Source: Batkoa obscura (Eukaryota > Entomophthoromycota > Entomophthoromycetes > Entomophthorales > Batkoaceae). From it: a stretch of DNA of 64,000 bases. Both the position numbers and the translations under genes were made by a program. This document shows positions 24,986 to 34,950 of this stretch, in pieces. The notes under the pieces are model-generated. The model was not told the DNA's origin and made no database searches. It was given only the letters and a program-made list of their open reading frames with translations. The DNA is taken from assembly GCA_030770535.1 (NCBI GenBank), contig JASVEC010000002.1:868001-932000 (forward strand). Direction: 5' to 3'. Position 1 is the first letter of the stretch, and the number at the start of each line of letters is the position of its first letter.

Positions 24986-25666
24986 TTAAAATTCAGAAAA
25001 GGGTGGGAAACTAGTTTTAATCATAGGAGGAGGGGAAGCCATGGAAATTAAAGAGCTATGGTTAGGCCCACTCCAATCTTGAATTAAAAATTTAGGTTGT
25101 GAAGCTTCAAACTTAATTTCGATATCTTCGTTTGAGTTGATGACATTGTTCTGTAGGTTTAATTTATTCAACTTATTAATTAAATCACTAGAAAAAGTCA
25201 ATGTATTAGGGGCGTCTTCAGAACTAGAGAGCCAACCAGAAGGAGGTGAATTAGGCGGAGAAATTAAAAACAAACGTTCACTATTCATTACGTTTAAATA
25301 GTTTTTTCGAAGGCTTTTATTTAAGATGGGTTCTAATAAATAAACTTTAATTAAATAACTATCAAATTTTTGAAGATGATATTTTCTCTTGATCTCTTTA
25401 GCTATGTCCCCATAGATTCTCTCTTCCTCCATCTCTTCCTCATCTTCCATTTCTTCAAATATTATTATTATCCTTCGTAACTTTTTTATTGGACAATAAC
25501 TTTTAATTCTACCTTCTCTTTCAAGAATGATTTTTAGTTGGTCTAAATTTTCTTGCTGAAATAAGTTACTATCATCGCACGAAATAACAATACAATTTGT
25601 ATTGATTGATTCTTCTTTTTTTTCTTGGTTGATAATTATCTTCGTTTCTGGATTCATTGTATTCAT
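24986..25666 (-). CDS. Calcipressin (RCAN), calcineurin regulator
   Basis: 226 residues, intronless. Calcipressins bind calcineurin and either inhibit or assist it according to phosphorylation. The N-terminal half is a divergent RRM-like fold (INTNCIVISCDDSNLFQQEN, RRIIIIFEEM). The family signature FLISPPNSPPSGW lies near residue 133; its serines are the phosphorylation sites in known members. A C-terminal PPPMIKTSFPPF resembles the PxIxIT-type calcineurin docking element. The acidic stretch EEMEDEEEMEEE is specific to this protein. An alternative ATG three codons downstream exists; the first is taken. Convergent with AspRS. Confidence 0.9.
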   Translation of the reverse strand: MNTMNPETKIIINQEKKEESINTNCIVISCDDSNLFQQENLDQLKIILEREGRIKSYCPIKKLRRIIIIFEEMEDEEEMEEERIYGDIAKEIKRKYHLQKFDSYLIKVYLLEPILNKSLRKNYLNVMNSERLFLISPPNSPPSGWLSSSEDAPNTLTFSSDLINKLNKLNLQNNVINSNEDIEIKFEASQPKFLIQDWSGPNHSSLISMASPPPMIKTSFPPFSEF

Positions 25667-25949
25667 TGTTATTATATTGATAGTAAACTATTTAAAAATT
25701 AATTTTTAGTTTATTTAAACCTATTTATACTTAAATTGCTTAGAAATTATGCTTATTATTTATTCAATAAAATGACTTATAAGTGAACAAATTCATTTTT
25801 ATTAGCTAAATCAAAGTTTATCATATCATCTAAAATATCTACATATCACTACTGTGGCCAAACTTCCTACGGGTAAAACAAGTTTATTTTTGCTTTAGAT
25901 TTGGCTTTTTATATGGATGAAGTTTGCAGTTTTTATCCATCGTGGTAAG

Positions 25950-26442
25950 AGCTTTCAAGTTTCACGAACTATCATCAACAGCTAATAGTCTTTGCACCTT
26001 ATAGGTCACAGTATCATAACTAAGATTATCAAAAGATAGTAAAAGCTGTTTGAATTTGTCAAGTAAACAATGGAGATGACAACGTAAATCTATATCTTTG
26101 GTTACTTTATAATCAAAGCATAGCCCATAAAATTTGAATAAAATAACCCAAAATTCTTTTTAGTTGTTCTTATAAATCTCAATTCATATAACTTGATTTT
26201 TCATTATATGGGGATGTATTTTTATGTTTAACAACTTTATTAACAATTTTTCCACTCAAATAGCGCTTGAAAAATGGAAAAAGTAATGAAGCCAAAAAAA
26301 ACATCCCCATATAATGAAGTTTAAGGTCAGCTTTGTTTAAAAACTTTCGTTTAAAATCTTCAAAGGCATCAACTGGTATTTTTTTACGTTCGTTGATGTA
26401 TTTTTCAAGCACCATTTCTTCGAGGTTTTGACGTGCAAGCAA
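25950..26442 (-). pseudogene. Unidentified coding relic interrupted by a MITE
   Basis: On the minus strand, the segment above the MITE encodes LEEMVLEKYINERKKIPVDA followed by FEDFKRKFLNKADLKLH. Below it, about 60 codons are open (KVTKDIDLRCHLHCLLDKF, then DNLSYDTVTYKVQRLLAVDD). Codon use and amino-acid composition look protein-like, but the parts do not form one open frame and no family is recognised. MITE copy 8 sits between them. It is either a dead host gene or part of an old element. Confidence 0.45.
26209..26309 (-). mobile_element. TGGGG MITE, copy 8
   Basis: TGGGGATGTATTTTTATG at the left, ACATCCCCA at the right, TA flanks. Inserted inside a coding relic. Confidence 0.92.
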
Positions 26443-26786
26443 GAGCTGATCGTTACTTTTTCTAGTTTAATATTTTAAAAAATGATTCTAGTGCCATAAA
26501 ATAAAATTTGACTTCTCAGATATTAATTGTATTCAAAACCCTTTCCTCTCAGCTAACATTTCTTGTAAGTCGAACAGATAATTTTTCAGAGATGTACATA
26601 GCTATTGAAATTTTTTTAGGAAAAAAGGGTCTAAATGAAGTTTCAATAAGTTTTTTGACACTGAGATTAAAAAGTTTTAAAATTGGTAAATTAAAGAATT
26701 CAATCATAGTTATATAAATATTAAGGTTTAAAAGTGATATTAAAAAATGGAAATAAAAGGTTAATATTTCAATATGTCTTCCTTTC

Positions 26787-26917
26787 ACTGGGAGAGGTCT
26801 CAGTCGTTACTCCCGAAATTTGATTTAGTAAAACACGAAAATTTTATTTAAAAAAATCGTGTTTTACTAAAACAAATCAAATTTTGAGAGTAGTTCTACC
26901 TGAAATCTCTCTCTAGT
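26787..26917. mobile_element. Second type of hairpin element (MITE-like)
   Basis: The left arm ACTGGGAGAGGTCTCAG ... GATTTAGTAAAACACGA and the right arm TCGTGTTTTACTAAAACAAA ... TGAAATCTCTCTCTAGT are inverted repeats of about 55 bp around a ~15-bp A/T loop. It is unrelated in sequence to the TGGGG family. The inner arms are nearly perfect and the outer ends more diverged. No clear flanking duplication. Confidence 0.7.
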
Positions 26918-28304
26918 ATTATTATTAACTTGAAAGTAAAACTTCAAATGTCGAGATCAAGCTATAATATTAAACAGTTCATAAATGTTCCTTATTTGAG
27001 TAATGTTTAATAAATTCTTAAATTTACTTTAGGGAAGACTAATAATCAAGATTTTATAGTTTTAAAAATTATTGTTTCTATCATTAATAAAACATTATAG
27101 GGATTTATACTCTTTCAAGATTTAAAGAAGCTTGGCAATTTAAATTAAGAAATGTAGCCTCCCTTTCCATACATTGTAAACAAACCGTGAAATTAAACCC
27201 TTAAGAAGTGTATAGCGTAGAAAGTATTAAGCTACATAATTTCAGTTAAAAGGAAGCAAAAAGGTAATATAGTTTCAATGATATTCTACAAAAATATATA
27301 GAGTAGAAAATTTCTGATGAAAATATTATAGTTTTATCTGAAATCATTTTAGTTCTCATCACTATTTAACAATTCGTTTACTTGTGTTAACTATTGGTAC
27401 AAATTTTTGCAATGCTATTTAAATTAGTCACTTTTTTGCCAGTAATTTAAAACCGAAAATGCTGTGCTTACTAACAAATATAAACAATGGTAAAATTTTA
27501 TTCATTGTGTAATTAAATTTAAAAGCAGTGACTTGATAAATCGTAGAAGCTAGAATTGCTATAGTAATTTTATAAATTTATCAGGCTTTTCATACTTAAC
27601 AGCTTTCTGAGAACATTGTGTGTTGAAACTTTAAGGTGGCATTTATAAACAACCTCTGATATCAATCATTGGGTTTTCAAAACGATATAACAACTTTTAG
27701 TATAAATATCCCAAATTTTAGTCTATCAAATTTATATTTATGTGAAAAGTATTTAAAAGTCTATAGTCTATACTAAATGTTAATTTTTTTCACTTTTGAT
27801 CTATTTTAGTAAATGAAATTGAAATGAATTTTGCTATAGTAACTTTATTTAATAAGATAACGTTCGAAAGTTGTCTATGAGGCACCAAAATAGTTTAATC
27901 TTACTTGTATCAACTAGGTTAGTAGGACAACAACAAACCAATATTTATGGTTTGTATCTTAAAAAGACTAAAAGCCCTTGATGAAGGTATTCATGATAAC
28001 ATAGCTAATACTAGAAGACAAATATGATCACAATGCTTTCATATTTTTGATTCAGATAGTTTCACAAGCTTAATTCACAAAATTATAAAATAAACAAGCA
28101 ATATCAATATTAAATTGAGTCTATTTGATTTCTCAAGTAATAGCTTTTCGCTACCCATCTGAAAATGGTCTTATATTAATATCTTTAAGCTATTGTTGAT
28201 TGATTGGTATACAATAAATGTTTGGGTCTATACTAAATAATTTTAAATACATAAACTAAAATAAAAAAAATTAAATGAAGAACAAAATTTATTGTAAAAT
28301 AACA

Positions 28305-29729
28305 TTATTTGGCGTTATGAATCCAATTAGTAACCTTATTTTTTATGAATTGTTTAGTACTCTGGACACTTTCTGAATCATAAAAATGGATTTGATCCAT
28401 ATCCGAAACGTGGGAAGCCCCTTTAATTTCGATTATATAGGAATCACTATTTACTTGTTGCATTAAGTTATTTCGAACGTTCATTAATTTCGTGACATCA
28501 GGTAATAAAGATAGTTTATTCCATGGGTCTAACTCACCGTTTGTTAAGATTATATTTGTAAAATTAGCATTCTTGCTTAACTCATTTATATTTTTATTGT
28601 TTATAAATGAATATTGTTGATTATAAGCGTTAATATTACCAAATAAATCAAAAGGTTTATCCTTAAATACATTTTTACAATAAAATTCATTAAACCATTC
28701 TTTAGTTAAGTAGATTGAACGTAATGAAGTTTGATTTGAGGGTGCCGTTTGCCAGTAACCAAATTCATTACAAGATTGATATATCCACTGTCTAAAATAC
28801 GATTTGGGATTTATAGTAGTGTTTGTCAAATCCTGGTAATTGCTAAAGTCATAACACGATTGATTTTGATCTTCTAAAAATAAATTCAACTGTCCAATGT
28901 ATTCCATTAGTAATAACTGAATATCATTTATAGGTGCCTTATTTAAACTACTACAAAAGGAATCAATACTTGGTAAATGGTCATTTGAGTTATATTGTAT
29001 AATTGTAGCTAATATATCCGAAATTGTATATAAAAACAATAAGTTGTCTTTTATTGGACTACAATTTAGTTTCGTTTTAATATTTTCTAATTCATCACTA
29101 TTCTTTTGGTATAATTCATCTAAATGTTGTCTTATTTTTATTAGTTTATCATTACATCCTTGATTGTTTAATGCCTTTGAAATGCCCTGATCATATTCAT
29201 AAAAATCCTCTTTTAAAGTTAATGGTGGGCTTGAAGCAAATATAGCCAAGTAATCTTGATCAAAGTTGAGTTTAGACCAGACAGCCAAATTAGCAGAATA
29301 ACTACCTCCAGTCAAAATAAAATGGTTTATATTATATTTGTTTTTCAAATAATTTTTAAAATCTAATATATCATATAACATTTGCTTGCTCGATAAATAA
29401 GCTAAATTTTTGGTTTCAAATGTTGCATAAGGTTGACTTTTTCCATAATACCGATGCTCTAAAGCTGCTAATAAACCCCCAGTCTCTTTAATAATTGAAT
29501 AAAATAGCCCATTTTTAACTCGACTTTCTTTTAATTCATTTTCACCACCAATGTAAATAACCCCAACATTGTTTTCCTTGTTCTTATTAAAATAATCTTT
29601 ATTGATAAAATACCTTTGTTGAAAAGTTAAGCTAGTTAAATTAAAGTGGTCAATTTTTTGTTCAAAATAGCTTTCTTTACATTGTATTAAACTGATTATA
29701 GACAATAGTATTAATATTATTAATCTCAT
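28305..29729 (-). CDS. Secreted serine carboxypeptidase, family S28 (PRCP/PRSS16-like)
   Basis: 474 residues, intronless. Residues 1-17 (MRLIILILLSIISLIQC) form a signal peptide. The mature enzyme begins near YFEQKIDHFN, the usual S28 opening. Landmarks are GVIYIGGENEL, ALEHRYYGKSQPY (oxyanion region), nucleophile box GGSYSANLAVWSKLNFD near residue 143, catalytic Asp in LTNGELDPWN and His in IKGASHVSDM. Cysteines and several N-x-S/T sites fit secretion. Family members usually cleave Pro-X bonds at the C-terminal side or act as endopeptidases on prolyl substrates. The nucleophile box differs slightly from the common GGSY-G-G form (S-A here). Early-diverging fungi often have several such secreted peptidases. 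Confidence 0.92.
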   Translation of the reverse strand: MRLIILILLSIISLIQCKESYFEQKIDHFNLTSLTFQQRYFINKDYFNKNKENNVGVIYIGGENELKESRVKNGLFYSIIKETGGLLAALEHRYYGKSQPYATFETKNLAYLSSKQMLYDILDFKNYLKNKYNINHFILTGGSYSANLAVWSKLNFDQDYLAIFASSPPLTLKEDFYEYDQGISKALNNQGCNDKLIKIRQHLDELYQKNSDELENIKTKLNCSPIKDNLLFLYTISDILATIIQYNSNDHLPSIDSFCSSLNKAPINDIQLLLMEYIGQLNLFLEDQNQSCYDFSNYQDLTNTTINPKSYFRQWIYQSCNEFGYWQTAPSNQTSLRSIYLTKEWFNEFYCKNVFKDKPFDLFGNINAYNQQYSFINNKNINELSKNANFTNIILTNGELDPWNKLSLLPDVTKLMNVRNNLMQQVNSDSYIIEIKGASHVSDMDQIHFYDSESVQSTKQFIKNKVTNWIHNAK

Positions 29730-30696
29730 TTCTTACTATCGTTATTGTAATTATATTGGAATGTTATCAACTATAAAACTATATTTCAATCGTTATTGAA
29801 TAGGACTAAACTTGGTTTTATTACTACTTTTTACTTTAATAATCTTCGAAATTTTATTTGATATACCAATAAGTGATTATATTCTAAAGTTTATCTGCGT
29901 GAGATTCTCGCCACAAAGTCAATCTTACTTTTTTACTTATATAGAAATAAAGCAAAGTAAAATAGAAAGGAGGTATTGATAATTCTTCTTCTCGTTTGTC
30001 TGTTGTTTATATAGCATAGCTATTTTATACAATCAATTGATTATTATTGTAATATTAAATATTTATTAAAAAAGTATTGAAATTAATTATTTTTTATTGC
30101 TTTTAATAACTTTATTTCGAATTTTTATATACTTTAAATTAAAATTCCAATTTTTAATCAAAACAAATTCAAATTTAATACTTTTAAATCAAACAGATCA
30201 ATTTGAATGAGAAAATAAATTAAAACTTTAATCAGACTAATCTAGAATTTAAATGAATGTAAATTATTATCAATTCAAATCAAATTATTGATATTATTGT
30301 AAGATAATATTGACACTTAATTACATTTTAAACAAATTTTTAAGTAGACATGCTAGCATAGTTAAGGTTTATATATTATAAGTATAGTTTATTTTCCTAA
30401 AATTATCAGCAGCACAATTTCGTATATTTAATTGGCTGGTAATTACTTATATTAATTTATAGACGTTAGCATAAATATGCCTCATATTTAATATACGAAA
30501 ATAACACATTTAAGTTATCATTTTTTATACTAGATTCTATAGGAGCTACAATTTTTTAAAATATAGCACAGAATAGGAGATAAATATAAAGCTCTTAGAT
30601 ATTAATGAATCTAATAAATAAAAGTTGATCTATATTTAACATCATAACCATAAAAGTTCGAAAATCCTTACATTGAAATGTAAATAGGAATAATGT

Positions 30697-30930
30697 CTTT
30701 TGAATCCGTGAAGATAGTTGATAAAAGGGAGAATCTGCCCAAAGTTATTGGTAAATTTAAACGTGAGGATGTTTTTTTTACTTCATTACTTTTTCCATCT
30801 TTTAAGCACTATTTGAGCAGAAAAATCGTTAGAAAAATTCCTAGACACAAGAATATATCACCACACATTAAATTAGAATAATTTTGGGCAGATTCTCCCT
30901 TTTATCAACTATCTTCACGGATTCAAAAGC
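30697..30930. repeat. Perfect 47-bp inverted repeat enclosing a MITE
   Basis: Arms 30697-30743 and 30884-30930 (starting CTTTTGAATCCGTGAAGATA and ending CTATCTTCACGGATTCAAAAG reversed) match at every base. The 140-bp loop is mostly MITE copy 9. Perfect arms next to a diverged MITE suggest a recent foldback event or gene conversion. Confidence 0.9.
30764..30865 (+). mobile_element. TGGGG MITE, copy 9 (diverged)
   Basis: GTGAGGATGTTTTTTTTAC at the left and ATATCACCAC at the right, with central AAGCACTATTTGAGCAG. Ends have drifted from the TGGGG consensus. Lies within the loop of the 47-bp inverted repeat. Confidence 0.8.
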
Positions 30931-31139
30931 AAATTAAAAGGAAAATAAAATTGGAATTCTTAAGGTTTCAATCTTGTATATTATGCATTTGCTTCAACTT
31001 TCACTTTCAATGAATAAAATTGGAAACTTTCAGTTGACCAATAATATGCTTACCACAAAGTGACTTTAGAATTTTAAATTGATAGAAACAATAGCAAATT
31101 CAATCAACTTTTTGTTTAATAAAAAATAAAAAAAGAGAG

Positions 31140-31647
31140 ATGGAAAACTTTGAAGAGTTTGGTAATCGAGTATATGAATTATTTCAATTATCAGGAGATA
31201 AGGTAAGTTAGTTTCAAAGCAAAAAGCGATTTTAATAGTTGATTTTTGATTAGTTTCGATTTACTTATAAATATCGTCATTGTGATGGTAAAATGGTTAT
31301 GAAAGCAACAGACGATACAATAGTAAGAATTTAAAACAGTTTGAAAAATCTTTATATTAATTGAATTAAAATAGACTATGTTATATGAAACAGATCAATT
31401 ACAAGATATTAAAAAAATGGAAAAGTTAAACCGTAATTTAATATTTAATATATTAGACGCTCCTATACCTGAATTGCCGGAAATAAGTAAGTATTTTTTA
31501 GTTCTTTGAGATTGATTTTTATATTTGTTTTTATTAGCACCTCCTATAGCTACTACTGTTAATGCTAATACAGCAACAAGCAACAATAAAAATAATAAAG
31601 AAAAAGAAACAAGTAAAAAGAAAAATAAAAAGAAAGGAAAGAAATAA
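31140..31647 (+). CDS. Signal recognition particle subunit SRP9
   Basis: Four small exons: 31140-31202, 31254-31322, 31375-31486 and 31538-31647, together 354 nt (117 residues) with every junction in frame. The core reads FRFTYKYRHCDGKMVMKATD, then LYETDQLQDIKKMEKLNRNL, which is the SRP9 alpha-beta-beta-beta-alpha pattern (compare KYRHSDG and YKTDQAQDVKKIEKF in animals). SRP9 pairs with SRP14 on the Alu domain of SRP RNA and causes elongation arrest. After the core, a Thr/Asn spacer leads to a lysine-rich tail (KKKNKKKGKK), recalling fungal Srp21. Exons are too short to appear as open frames. Convergent with the LRR gene (83 bp between stops). Confidence 0.92.
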
Positions 31648-31730
31648 GTCATATAAATAAAGATTTCATTTATAACAGATAGATTTAAATTTTATTATTA
31701 CTATTATTATTTTTTATTGTAAATAATAAA

Positions 31731-32750
31731 TTAAATACGTATTTGATTAGGATTCAATTGCTGAATAAAGTGAATGAAATCAAAGTTCATAGCACAAGTT
31801 TGACTACAAAATTTTAAAGAAAAAGGATACGATAAACCTGGTTTACAAAAAGATAGAAATAAAATAGCTTCATAATTACAAAAATAAATGGAATTTAAAC
31901 AAAAGGAACAAGTATATACAATTAAATTATCAAACCAAGATTGTAATTTTTCGGGTATTTTTTTGTTCATTGTTTTGAACTTGTTGTTCTGTAATAGATT
32001 TGACTGTCTTAATATAATTTCTTGGAATTTTAGCCCATTTTCGCCATATCTTTTCCAGTACCATTTTTTATCTTTAGTTTTTTTAGTCTCAAATAACGGA
32101 TTTGGTACCCCAATAAATATCTCCAATTTCTTTAATTCTAATAATGAGATTGGAAAGGATTGCTAAAATAAATATATTAATACATAAACAAATGAAACAA
32201 ACATTCAATAAAATAAATTTACTTACAATCATATTTGAACTCAAAGACAATTCTACTAAATTAGTCAATTGACTTAATTGTGGTGGAACAAAGCGAATGA
32301 AATTGCCTTCTGAAATAAAATCAATAACCATTTTCAATAAAAATTAATTCCATCCTTACTTAATATTAAAACTGTTAAATTATCTAAATTCAATACACTT
32401 TTTGGAAATTGTAATAATTGGTTATTAATTAAAAATAGTTTAATCTCTCTTATTATACCACAAGTGGGACTATACCAAACAATATGTTTTAAATCACTCA
32501 TTTCTTTAGGTAAATGAAAGAGGAAAAGATTACTAAGAAAAATCATATTTATTTTTTATAATATTATGAGTTTCAAATAGAAATTACCTCAATTCAATTA
32601 TTCCATCAGTCGTATTAATTGCTTCTGCTATTATATCTCGTGCAGTTTGTTGATCTTGTGCTTTTTTGACTCTATTTTTTTGAAATTTTAATTCAATTTG
32701 TTTTTATTAAATTATAAAACTTACCTAGTTCGACTTAAAAATAAACTCAT
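31731..32750 (-). CDS. Leucine-rich-repeat protein with C-terminal cysteine cluster
   Basis: Five exons: 32750-32725, 32671-32588, 32532-32360, 32309-32227 and 32162-31731, summing to 798 nt (265 residues). A short basic start (MSLFLSRTRVKKAQDQQ) leads to 4-5 LRR units: LPKEMSDLKHIVWYS, FLINNQLLQFPKSVLNLDNL, VPPQLSQLTNLVELSLSSN and FPISLLELKKLEIFIG. The C-terminal third is not LRR and has spaced cysteines (CSFCLNS, FCNYEA, FCKPG, FCSQTC), possibly a metal site. No family name can be given; the layout resembles small conserved fungal LRR proteins of unknown function. Shares a 237-bp divergent promoter region with the mitochondrial release factor gene. Confidence 0.8.
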
Positions 32751-32987
32751 TTTCTCTCTTTTTTGGTTAATAAATAATAATAAAAAATAATATATAATAA
32801 ATAAATAAAAACAATCAAACTCAAATTCAAAAAATTCAAAATTATCTTTTCATGTTTACTTTTTTTATATGATTCAAATCTTATATTTAATTTGTTTAAA
32901 ATGTTAAATATCCTAAATTTCCTTTTTTGAATTCTAAAATCTTTAAATCAATTTGAAATTCAAAGATTTCTTCTTTTTTAATTGAAA

Positions 32988-34820
32988 ATGTTACGAAGTT
33001 TACTGTCCAAAAATAAAACAACAATATTTCATTTTACAAATAAAAGATATTTATCCACAAATGAAGGTAATATTGAAATAATATTAATTATAGGATGTTA
33101 ATGTATTTTGTTTTTAGCTAATACAAGTTTAAAGCAAATCTTTTATTCCAATAAAGTACAGAATCATTTAAAAAAAATGGAAGCAAAGTATGTTCATTTA
33201 GTTGATCTATTTAATAACAAGGTAAATTCGTTTTTTCGATTCGTTTAATATTCGTAGAATCTATTTTAATAAAGTAAAAATATTAATAATTTAGGTCCAA
33301 GAATTAGATTCGACTTCTTTAGCTAAGTTATCAAGTGATATATCGCATTTAGAAACAATAGTAGAAAGTTATCAAACTTTAAAAGAACAACAAAAGGTAA
33401 ATTTATACTCAATTAATAATGACTAATAAACAATCATTCAAGGAATATGAAGCATTAGAAGAAATGAATTTAAATGAAATGAAAGAAGAAGAAAAAGAAA
33501 TGAAATTATTAATTTTAGAAGAAAAAAAAACAATATTAGAAAATATTCAACAAAATGAAAATTTATTATTAAACTTGTTAATACCAAAAGATAATAGTGA
33601 TGCTTGTTCAGCTATCTTAGAAATTCGTGCTGGTAAGTTGGAATTTGTTTTTTAATATATTGAATTTATTGATTGGCTTTATATATAGGCACTGGTGGTG
33701 ATGAAGCTGCCTTATTTTCAGAAAATTTATTAACTATGTATCAAAAATACTGTCAATTAAAACGTTGGAAATTTGAAATATTAAATTGTACTAAATTAGA
33801 AAATAAATCCGGTTATAAAGTAATCAACTGTTAATTAATTATTTGAATAATAGATTGTTAATATAAATTGTTTTTCTAGGAAGTCTTAGCTGAAATAAAA
33901 GGTAAATTTATTGTTTTATTATTATTACTATTATTATAGAATTGCAATTTATAATTATATAAAATAGGTTTAGATGTATTTGGTCAATTAAAATATGAAT
34001 CTGGAGTCCATAGGTAATTATGATAATAAAAGCGATTATTAATAAAAAATTTAAAAAATGAAAAAAAAAGAGTACAAAGAATACCAGTTACTGAAAGTCA
34101 AGGGAGAGTACATACAAGTACAGCAACAGTAGCTATTATGCCTCAAGTCACTGAAGTAGAAGTAGATATTAAAGAGAAAGATTTGAAAATTGAATTATAT
34201 AGAGCCTCAGGAGCAGGTGGACAACATGTTAATACAACAGATAGTGCTGTGAGAATGACGCATATTCCTACTGGTGTTGTGGTTGCTATGCAAGATGAAA
34301 GATCTCAACATAAAGTAAGTTTTTTTAAATTGAATTTTTTTAATGAGTTTTAATATTTTTATTAAATTTAAATTAGAATAAAGCTAAAGCATTAAAAGTA
34401 TTAAGAGCAAGAATCTTTGAAATTGAGAGAGAGAAGAAAGAACAAGATAGAAGAAAACAAAGGAATTTACAAGTAATTTTTTATAGATATTAATATTAGT
34501 TAAAAATATTCAATATAATTCAATTTGTTTATTATTATTTAGATTGGTTCAGGTACTCGATCTGAAAAAATACGAACTTATAATTTCCCACAAGTAAATT
34601 AATTAATTATTAAATTTATAGTATTGTATATTAATTAATATATTAACAATCATTTAAAAATATATAGAATAGAGTAACAGATCATCGCATTCAATTTACA
34701 ATTCATGATTTAGAATCCGTATTAAATGATGCACAAGGTTTAAATTTAATATTGAATCAACTAACATTTTATAATAATTTAAATCAATTATCATTATTAA
34801 ATGATTTAGATGAAAAATAA
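32988..34820 (+). CDS. Mitochondrial peptide chain release factor 1
   Basis: Terminates mitochondrial translation at UAA/UAG. About nine exons, starting ATG 32988 and stopping TAA 34820. The N-terminus [20 protein letters not shown] looks like a mitochondrial presequence. A coiled helical domain follows ([36 protein letters not shown]), then [19 protein letters not shown]. The codon-recognition region has [16 protein letters not shown], where PVT stands at the bacterial RF1 P-x-T tripeptide. The catalytic GGQ is in [18 protein letters not shown]. It closes with [18 protein letters not shown], typical of RF1 domain 4. Family length (about 400 residues) fits. The introns are 40-60 nt and extremely AT-rich. 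Confidence 0.94.
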
Positions 34821-34950
34821 AAATAAAATAAGTAATAAAAATAAAAATAAAATAAGTAGTAAAAATAAAATAGAATTAACTAAATTATTAGATTATATAT
34901 ATTAGATTATATATTATATATTATATATTATATATTATATATTACATTAT
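34821..34950. repeat. AT-rich simple repeats between convergent genes
   Basis: Runs of AAAATA/AAATAAG units (34821-34875) and a TATAT/ATATT tract (34893-34945) fill the 130 bp between the convergent RF1 and metalloprotease stops. Confidence 0.85.

Larger units (their letters stand above)
25667..28304. other. Gene-poor, relic-bearing region
   Basis: About 2.6 kb between calcipressin and the S28 peptidase. It contains an unidentified coding relic split by a MITE (25950-26442) and a hairpin element (26787-26917). Short broken reading frames near 27.9-28.1 kb could not be assigned. Confidence 0.55.
29730..31139. other. Gene-free spacer between S28 peptidase and SRP9
   Basis: AT-rich and divergent. 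It includes the large perfect inverted repeat at 30697-30930 with a MITE inside. A 62-codon frame at 30693-30881 is a shadow of this repeat. Confidence 0.55.

Noticed and set aside
26508-26788. Two overlapping frames of 69 and 79 codons on opposite strands
   Set aside because: Both are rich in Ile/Leu/Phe, as expected by chance in AT-rich DNA, and neither shows a motif or splice pattern.
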